Positions 57,050 to 64,000 of a stretch of 64,000 bases of DNA are shown here, piece after piece. How positions within the stretch are numbered: the stretch's first letter is position 1; each line of letters opens with the position of its first letter. Both the position numbers and the translations under genes were made by a program. The notes beneath the pieces are model-generated. The model saw nothing but the letters and a program-made list of their open reading frames with translations. It had not been told where the DNA came from and searched no databases. Source of the DNA: Sclerotinia nivalis (taxonomy: Eukaryota; Ascomycota; Leotiomycetes; Helotiales; Sclerotiniaceae); contig JAPEIS010000018.1 of NCBI GenBank assembly GCA_029531795.1, positions 558,001-622,000 of the forward strand, written 5' to 3'.

Positions 57050-57212
57050 TGTTATGGGTTCATTTCTCTTCATCTGCATGTGATTATGTATGCCTTAGGT
57101 ATACATACATATATTCACTTCTATATAGTCAGATCACCTCCTTGACCTTCTTCTCCTCCTCGTAGTACAACAATAGATCAAACCTACACATACCTTTTCC
57201 CTCACCGTGATA
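57050..57212 (+). repeat. Right LTR of the chromodomain element
   Basis: Begins TGTTATGGGTTCAT and ends CCGTGATA; the less A/T-drifted copy in its 3' half. Confidence 0.9.
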
Positions 57213-57216
57213 AAGT

Positions 57217-59343
57217 AGTTTCCATTTTTATTGGTTTTATTGGAGAAGTTTTGAATACTTTTAGTATCTTTCGAAAAGCGAGATTCTGAAGTAATTGAAG
57301 AATCTTTTTGAATTGAGTTTGATCTTTCCATCAAATGATTGATCCGTAATCAATTATACTGGTAATATATGCTATATAGAATTGTTTTAAAGTTTTGGGA
57401 TTAAATACTTTTTTAGTATTAATTAATCTAGTTATTCGATAGAAAGAAGCTTTAGCTTGAATAATTCGGATTGTGATATATTATTTGAAATTGAAACCAG
57501 GATCGAATCAAATATCTAGTTATCTAATTAATAATAAGGATTGTATAATCTCAGAATTTGGAAGCTTGATTGAAGTATCTTTTGTATATTTGGAAGTGGA
57601 AAAGTGCATTAGCTTTGTTTTTGCTAAATCGAATTGAATAACATTTTTCTTATCAAAAGTATAGATCTATTTCGTTGCTTTTTCGAAGGAAATGATATTC
57701 TTTTTCCAGTTTGAAGAATGAATAATCAAAGCTATATTATCAATATACGAAAGATATTCAATCGAATTCGATTAAAAAAGATCTCGAATATAGATTAGGA
57801 AGAGGATTGATGAAATTGGACTTCCTTGAGGGATTCTGATGTTGATTGGTTTAAAGGTTTCGATTTGATTATCAAACAAAAATTTGAGTAATCTTTTTTC
57901 CAAAAATGACGAGATCTATATAATAAGATTAATTGGGAGATTGAGATTCTTGTAGATATTTAAAAGTCGATTCTTGGATATATAATCGAAGATCTTTTTA
58001 ATATCTAGGAAAAAAGTTGAGGTTTTCTTTTTGATTCTTATATTTCTTTCGATTTCGATGATGAGCAAGATTATTGTATTGATAGTTGATTTCTTTTGTC
58101 TTTTGTTCATTTAGGAATGATGTAATAGATTCGTAGTTTCAGTTAGAAAGTTAAGCTTTTGAGCTAGAATTCTTTTATTAATTTTGTTTAAATAATTGAG
58201 AAAAACAATAATCCTATAAGCTTTTGGAATAGTATAATCTAATTTCGAAGATTTCTTGAGTATCATTTCTGTAATTTGTTTTCAATAAGAAGGATGGTAA
58301 TCAAGATTAATCAGATTGTTGAAAAGGGTAAAGAAAGCTTTTGGGATTGCTTTATAAATTTGAATAATAATCTTTTAAATGATTTTATTTAGGTTTGGAC
58401 TTTTTCTTTTGATTTTAATTGAATAAGTATTAAAGAGTTCATTTTCTATGAGTTTAGATCAATCCCATTTTTTCGATTATTTGTATTTTTTCGATTTAGA
58501 TACTGTAGTACTTAAAGGAAAAGAGAATAGAATAGATCTAAAAGCTGAATATTTCCTTTCGAAAGAGCTTTCGAATTGAAAGGAATTGGATCGGATATTC
58601 GGAATCCTTTTGATTTGAAGATTTTTTGTATATGATATTACTTTAAAAATCATTTAAATATTCTCTTTTTCTAGGAATTCGTTTCAATGATTCTTTTTTA
58701 TTGTTTTGATAGTTTGAAAGTAATGATTCCTTATTAATTGATATATTTTTTTTGAATATATTGTCTTCAGGGTATCGTTTAATATTTTCATATTCATTTG
58801 CGAGTTGTTTTCGAAAAGCTTTCAGTTCTAGAGACTATCAAAGCTTTGCCTTTTTGATTGATTTGATTCTTGATATATTGATTTCAGCCGAATTGGTGAT
58901 TATTCGGGTGAATTCTATTGCAGCTTTATCTAGTATTTGTATTTGCTAGTTTTTATCGAGAAAAGAATCAAATGAATTGGATTCTAAAGTAGTGATATTG
59001 AGGTAATCATTAAAATTCAGGATAATTGAAAACGATAGCTTTGATTTGAGGGTGTTTATGAATTTGTTTTAATCTATTTGTTTTGTATTGAATCTTGCTA
59101 ACAAAACGATATTTGTTAAACGAATTCCGGTGTCTTTAATTTCAAATAAGATTCCTAAATGATCTGATCCAAGATTAGAAAGAATTTGTCAATCAATAAT
59201 ATTGAAGGATATCGTTTCAGTAGTTAAAGTAAAATCAAGAATGCATGGATTTGTTATATTTGTTTGATAGAAGGTATTAGTTTTTGCTTCATTAAAAAGA
59301 GTGAGGTTGTGATCTTCAAATCATTCGGTTAATTGGTTGGCAT
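57217..59343 (-). mobile_element. Tad1-like LINE, endonuclease and reverse transcriptase portion
   Basis: Upstream part of the same LINE. On the minus strand: endonuclease end with NLGSDHLGILFEI (SDH box at about 59158-59170), RT with TSTFFLDIKKIFDYISKNRL, RIPQGSPISSILFLIYIRDL, and the catalytic box at 57736-57747 reading YIDN instead of YIDD (GAT to AAT). Many stop codons. Its 5' end is cut off by the next retroelement at 59344. Confidence 0.78.
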
Positions 59344-59569
59344 TGGGTATCACGGAGGCAGCAGACAGGATAACAGAAATCACTTTTATTGATAAGATGT
59401 AGCTCGAAAAGCTACGTTTCTATAGAAGGAACGTTTCCTTTAAATACATTTGTATATGCTAGAGCTCCGAGTTCTAGCGTTTTTACAGGGTACGATCATT
59501 GAGTGTGTTCTGTTCGATGTTGGATCGGATAAATAGAGTCTACTAAAGGGACCGGTTCAGTGATCTAAC
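59344..59569 (-). repeat. Putative 3' LTR of the second Ty3/gypsy element
   Basis: Bounded by an imperfect inverted repeat TGGGTATCAC / GTGATCTAAC. It contains AATAAAAG-like and TATTTAAAGG-like signals on the minus strand and is clearly less AT-rich than its surroundings. Ends are placed by eye. Confidence 0.6.
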
Positions 59570-59589
59570 TTTGATTTTATAATAGTATT

Positions 59590-60046
59590 CTTCTTTTTAA
59601 GGTCGAACTTTGTTGAGGTAGTTATGAGGATTAAATTTATCCGGATACTTCCGATGGTAATTCTGGATCAGCTTTCGAATGTTGTTTAGGTAATCAGTAG
59701 ATTCTTCGATCGGCTTATTGTAGTTGATTTATCGGATAGTATATTTCAGGTGAGGGTTATTGCGATTATAGTGTTCTTAATGGGAATTCAGAATTTCCTT
59801 TACTTCGAATTGTTCGATTTCTTCGATTTCAATAAAAGGAGGGGATAGATTGCATTGGTCAGGGATAGGATCGTTATGAGTGGAGTGTAGTAAGTTTATA
59901 TGGAATATAGAATGATTTCTCATCGAGGTAGATAGTTCGAGTTTGTAAGTGTATGTGTTTATAGTTTGCAGGATCTGGAATGAATCTAGATTCTTCCAAT
60001 CTAGTTTCTTTTGGGGTTTTAGGGTTTTAATGTTTTTGGTGTTCAA
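59590..60046 (-). pseudogene. Integrase tail and chromodomain remnant
   Basis: LDWKNLDSFQILQTINTYTY, SMRNHSIFHINLLHSTHNDP and IEEIEQFEVKEILNSH are the linker before a chromodomain. The continuation LKYTIR, stop, INYNKPIEESTDYLNNIRKL, HRKYPDKFNPHNYLNK matches chromodomain C-termini. Confidence 0.75.
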
Positions 60047-60343
60047 TCAAATCAGATTACTAGGATTGTAATGGTGGGTAGAAGTACGGTGGATATTGGT
60101 ATTCTTTGTATAATGAGTTTGGTTAATAGTCAATTCGGTTTTCAGATATTCAATGATTAGGAACATTTTCTTGATAAACTTTTCGGCATTCCGGATACCA
60201 GGATAATTAGTAACGATGAATGGTTCAAATTCTATATACGGATGATAATCATAATTCGCAAAGAATGGGGTTAGGTGGGAACTTTCAAATCAAACAGAAT
60301 TGATTGAAAATTCAGCAATCGATAATCATTCGAATTAATCATC

Positions 60344-60930
60344 CTATAGGTATGAGATATATGATCGGAGATATTGTTCGAGTATAGCGTTTGTTCTTTC
60401 AGTTTGCCCATTGGTTTCCGGATGGTAGGTTGTCGATAGTTTCGATGTTGTATTCAGGCGTTTACAGATATATTTCCAGAAATCAGATATGAATTGAATA
60501 CTATAATCGGATATAATTGTCGATGGTAGATTATATAGTTTCCAGATATATTTTAGAAACAAATGGACTATTTTTTCGGAATTACAAGTATTGTAATAAG
60601 GTAGGAAATGCTTCATTTTAGTTAATTGGTCGATTATTACGAATATCATATTGTAATCAAAACTTTTTGGGAGATATATTATGAAATCGATCGATATATT
60701 TCTTTATATTTGTTGAAGGATCGGGAATGGATGGAGGATATTTTTTTGTTTTTTATGGTTCGGTGTTATTTGGTGGTAGTTATGATAATTATGTATCCAA
60801 TGGTTGATGTAGTTATAATATCTAGGTCAATAGTAGTTTCGGGATAGGAGCTCGAAGGTGCGAATATGGTGTAGGTGATCTGTAGCAAAGGAATCGTGGA
60901 TTAGGCGAAGCAGTTCAGTTTTTAGGTTAT
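60344..60930 (-). pseudogene. Integrase core remnant
   Basis: The DD-E residues are still readable: FVIIDQLTKMKHFLPYY, STIISDYSIQFISDFW and ETNGQTERTNAILEQYL. The zinc-binding N-terminal part LLRLIHDSFATDHLHHIRTF precedes it. Confidence 0.8.
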
Positions 60931-63100
60931 TGTGGTTAGAAACGAAAAGCTTTTTGTGATAATATAGTAGATTATTATTCTTAATGTATTCGGATAGAAT
61001 AATACGGGGATGTTTGGATATTTTCTTTACTAAGGTTTTTAGAATAGATGTAGGTATAGGGTTGGATATATATGCTTTAGTAAATAAAGTTTTCAGTTTT
61101 TTCGGTGGTTCGAATAACAGATCGGGGATTACAATGGGTGTTGGGGGTTGATCAAATGGAGTAATAGAAATGGGTAGTGGTTCAGGGATCGGTAGAGTTT
61201 TGGGGATAAGTAGAGTGTTAGGAGTGGATAGGGAGTTAAGGATGGATAGGATAGATTTGGAAATTGGATGAACTAAATTAAATTCTTTCAATGATTGATG
61301 GGATTGATTATGGGTAGTAATTGTAAAACGAACTTTTTTCTTTGAGGAATCTATTGGATCAAACAAAATAAGTATAGGTGAGATAGGTGTGGAAATAGAA
61401 ATGGATGTAGGGAATAGAACGGGATCAAGGTTTTTTGATTTCAAAATTGTTTGGTTTTGGTGTAAAAAGTATTCATTTTTTTTTTTAAATAGATTCTTTA
61501 ATCTTTTGGTTAAAGTATTAGGTTTAGCTTTTTGTTTATTTAATCGATAGATAATCTTGAAATTGAATCGAGACAGAAATTCAGATCAATGGGTTTGATG
61601 GTGGTTCAATAATTTGGTAGTTGTAAAATACTTCAAATTCTTGTGATCTGTGATTATCTAAATCGGAGACGGTATTTTTTTTAGTTCTGGACGCTATTCT
61701 TCGAAGCATCGAATAATGGCTAGTAATTCTTTGTTGTAAATCTTGTAATTATATTCAATGATCGAATGCTTTTTTGAGAAATATGTAATAGGTTTCAGAA
61801 TTCCTATATTGTTGTATTGGGATAGTATTCTAGTAGATATGAAATCGGATGTGTTGGTTTCTATGATTATATCTTTTTCCTAATCGAAAGTAATTAGGAT
61901 TGATGTTTTAATAAATACTATCTTTAGAGCAGAAAAAGCTTTTGTATAAGTAGGATTTCAAACAAACGGAATATTCTTTTGGGTTAGATTAATCAATAGG
62001 TGTATAATAAACAAAAAACTACGAATAAATCGTCGATAGAAATTACCAAATCTGATAAATGCTTGTATATCTGTTAGATGGATTAGAATCTTTTATTTAA
62101 TGATCGTTTTGATCTTTGTGGGGTCTATTTGGATATCTTTTTGGTTTACAATAAAACCTAGGAATTTGGTTTTAGGTTTTAAGAAGTTGTATTTCTTTAG
62201 ATTTGTATATAGATCAGCCTTTTTTAGGGTTTCTAAAACCTTTTGAATATAAGCGATATACTTAAAACGGGTTTTATTGTAGATTAGAATACCATTTAGG
62301 TAAGTAGTACAGAATATATCTAGGTATTTTTGTAGGGTATCGTTAATAAAATGCTGGAACGTAGTGGATGCGTCATCAATCCAAAGGGTATGATTAGGGT
62401 TTCAAACAGATCGAAACGGGTATAGAAAGTAATTAGATGTTTTTGTCTTTTTTTAATCCTTATATTGTTGAATGTAGAGATGATATTGATCTTTGTAAAG
62501 AACTTTATTTCTTTTAAATTGTTTAAGGATTCTTTGGTAAGTGGTAATGGGTAGTGATTTTTCGTTGATAGGTTATTCAGAATTTGATAATCGATATAGA
62601 ATCGTAATCCTTTATTGGGTTTTTTAACGAACAGAATAGACGAAGCCGAAACAAACGAATTCGGATGGATGAATTTTTTTTGAAGGTTCTCGGATAGTTA
62701 GTCTTTCAAAGCAGTAAGCTTGTTTCGGGATATGGAATAGAGAGCTTCAAATGGTAGTTTGGTTTTTTTCTTCAGATGGATATCGTGGTCATATGATCGA
62801 TGTGGGGGTAGTTTGTCGACGTTTCGTGGGGAGAATACATCGATCCAGGATCGGAATTCCTTAGGTAGGTTAGATAGAACAAGGTCTTTTCTCTGAGACA
62901 GGATATCGTTAATCAGGTTTATAGTAATCTGGAATATCTTATAGTTGTGGTGAGTGTATGTTGTGTAGATTCTTATTGATACAGATACGATATCCTTGTT
63001 TTGAAGGGCATCCGGGCGGAAAGGTAGGTATATCGGGCGGGTTTTCTTTGGGATGTTTTGTAATGTTTTTATACAAAATAATTGTAATGGTATATTATAG
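60931..63100 (-). pseudogene. RNase H and reverse transcriptase remnant
   Basis: From high to low coordinates: STTFQHFINDTLQKYLDIFC, the catalytic box at 62291-62302 reading YLNG instead of YLDD, KYNFLKPKTKFLGFIVNQKD, the RNase H part [38 protein letters not shown] and IITDHKNLKYFTT. Then a Pro/Ser-rich linker (ORF 61444-60827). Confidence 0.8.
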
Positions 63101-63576
63101 AATTTTCGATAGAATTCGTTATCGAATCGGAATATATTAAATATGAATTCGATATAGGGATTGTATTTTTTTTAGCTATACTAATTCCAGGATAATCGGA
63201 TAATAAATTAATTCAATGATATAGATTTTTGATTTTTTTTTGTAGTGATTGTTGATTTGCAGATCGGTTAGAATATAACGATCTATTCGATTTTCAAGTA
63301 GTATTTTCCTATCGAATCTAATGATTTCGAATAGGATAGATAATTTGTATATTGGGAGTTTAGTAGTTTCAATTCAATTTCGATTTGCAAAAGTATATCC
63401 TTTGCATTTGTTATCTATTATAGTGTAAATAGGATAGGATCGATTAGATATCGGTAGAATAGTAATAGGTAATATCATTAAATTTGTTCGATTGTTTGTT
63501 TCTTCAGCAAGAGATAAACTTCGAATTGCAATAATGGATAAGTGTAATATATATAGAGCTTTCGTTTGATAACGAT

Positions 63577-63993
63577 TTATATTAAGCGGGCTCCATTTTC
63601 CGAACTTGGGGAATCGGGAAGAGATAAACTATATAATGACATCATATATAGTTGAATCTGGATGGAGAATGGAATAAAGAATGGTAGGGCAAAACTGATA
63701 AAGTTAGTTTTAGCTTGCACAAAACGATTATCTAGGAACAGGCAGTCTTTCATACGATAATCGGCAGATTCACAATGGAAGTATTCCCTTCGTTTGTATC
63801 TATTAGTATGTCTTTGGGAATTGAGATTCATTGAATCTTTAGTAGGTATAATCGTAACGGAAGTAGCAAATCGGATAGTAGGATTCGGGGACGGAGTGAA
63901 GGTATGGTTAACAGGATTCAGGTTTTGAGTAATAGTGCAGGGTAGTGGGACGATTGGGCTATGATCAAAGCCGGTCGGTTCTATTAGATACAA
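63577..63993 (-). pseudogene. gag C-terminal remnant with mutated zinc knuckle
   Basis: At 63739-63789 the knuckle reads REYFHCESADYRMKDCL. Family pattern CX2CX4HX4C has lost its first Cys and the His, both now Tyr (TGT to TAT, CAT to TAT). The protein upstream continues beyond the window. Confidence 0.72.
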
Positions 63994-64000
63994 ATAACGA

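Larger units (their letters stand above)
50459..57216 (+). mobile_element. Complete Ty3/gypsy chromodomain retrotransposon, degenerate
   Basis: LTRs at 50463-50625 and 57050-57212 (163 bp each) flank gag, protease, RT, RNase H, integrase and chromodomain remnants in canonical Ty3/gypsy order on the plus strand. AAGT is duplicated outside the LTRs (50459-50462 and 57213-57216); it could be read as 5-bp AAAGT if the LTR ends one base earlier. A purine tract GAGGAGGGGG at 57037-57046 sits just before the right LTR. All frames are broken by stops and A/T drift, so the element is dead. It is inserted in a LINE of opposite orientation. Confidence 0.92.
59344..64000 (-). mobile_element. Second Ty3/gypsy element, minus strand, runs off the window
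   Basis: A putative 3' LTR (59344-59569) is followed on the minus strand, reading from high to low coordinates, by gag end, RT, RNase H, integrase and chromodomain remnants, all broken by stops. Its other LTR and the target duplication are beyond the window. Confidence 0.85.

Overview
The window reads as nuclear DNA of a filamentous ascomycete. Genes lie on both strands, are not in operons, and carry short spliceosomal introns (about 45-175 nt) with GTAAGT/GTATGT-type donors and CTAAC/CTAAT-like branch points. Gene content (GH35 beta-galactosidase, secreted A1 aspartic protease, She9/Mdm33, Mia40, OM14-like protein, BTB proteins) and RIP-like transition damage in its repeats fit a Leotiomycete such as Botrytis or Sclerotinia. 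That placement is inference; no species was identified by a search.

Layout. 1-13 kb is gene-dense: a 9-exon secreted beta-galactosidase, a She9/Mdm33 inner-membrane protein, a HAD phosphatase, a GNAT acetyltransferase, a flavin monooxygenase with an NTF2-like front half, an intron-containing tRNA-Ile(AAT), and an RS-rich glycine-zipper protein. 13.4-19.2 kb is accessory: unassigned ORFs, an intron-containing tRNA-Ser(TGA) with a solo LTR 28 bp behind it (5-bp target duplication visible), an inverted 3' fragment of a tRNA-Ile gene, and a two-part orphan gene without a visible start codon and with an in-frame stop. 19.7-32.3 kb is housekeeping: an AT-hook protein, a BTB protein, an OM14-like protein, Mia40, thiamine pyrophosphokinase, GMP synthase and a secreted aspartic protease. 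32.3-36.8 kb has no convincing gene. 36.8-41.6 kb holds a DUF4139-type protein with FG repeats and an SDR enzyme. 41.6-48.8 kb is gene-poor, with a protein kinase whose activation-loop junction does not splice cleanly and a disordered orphan protein.

From about 48.9 kb to the end the DNA is strongly AT-rich and made of degenerate nested transposons: a minus-strand Tad1-like LINE (endonuclease, reverse transcriptase, RNase H) interrupted by a complete plus-strand Ty3/gypsy chromodomain element (50463-57212, two 163-bp LTRs, 4-bp target duplication), and cut again at 59344 by a minus-strand Ty3/gypsy element that runs off the window. The two LTRs of the complete element differ at 26 of 163 positions, all transitions, and the catalytic and zinc-knuckle codons that changed are explained by C-to-T or G-to-A change. 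This is the signature of repeat-induced point mutation (RIP).

Most genes are unrelated neighbours. The loose themes are mitochondria (She9, OM14-like, Mia40) and secreted hydrolases (beta-galactosidase, aspartic protease). I found no convincing new multi-gene system. The best leads are the tRNA-adjacent orphan locus at 16.2-19.2 kb, the damaged kinase at the edge of the AT-rich block, and the nested, RIP-mutated transposon stack.
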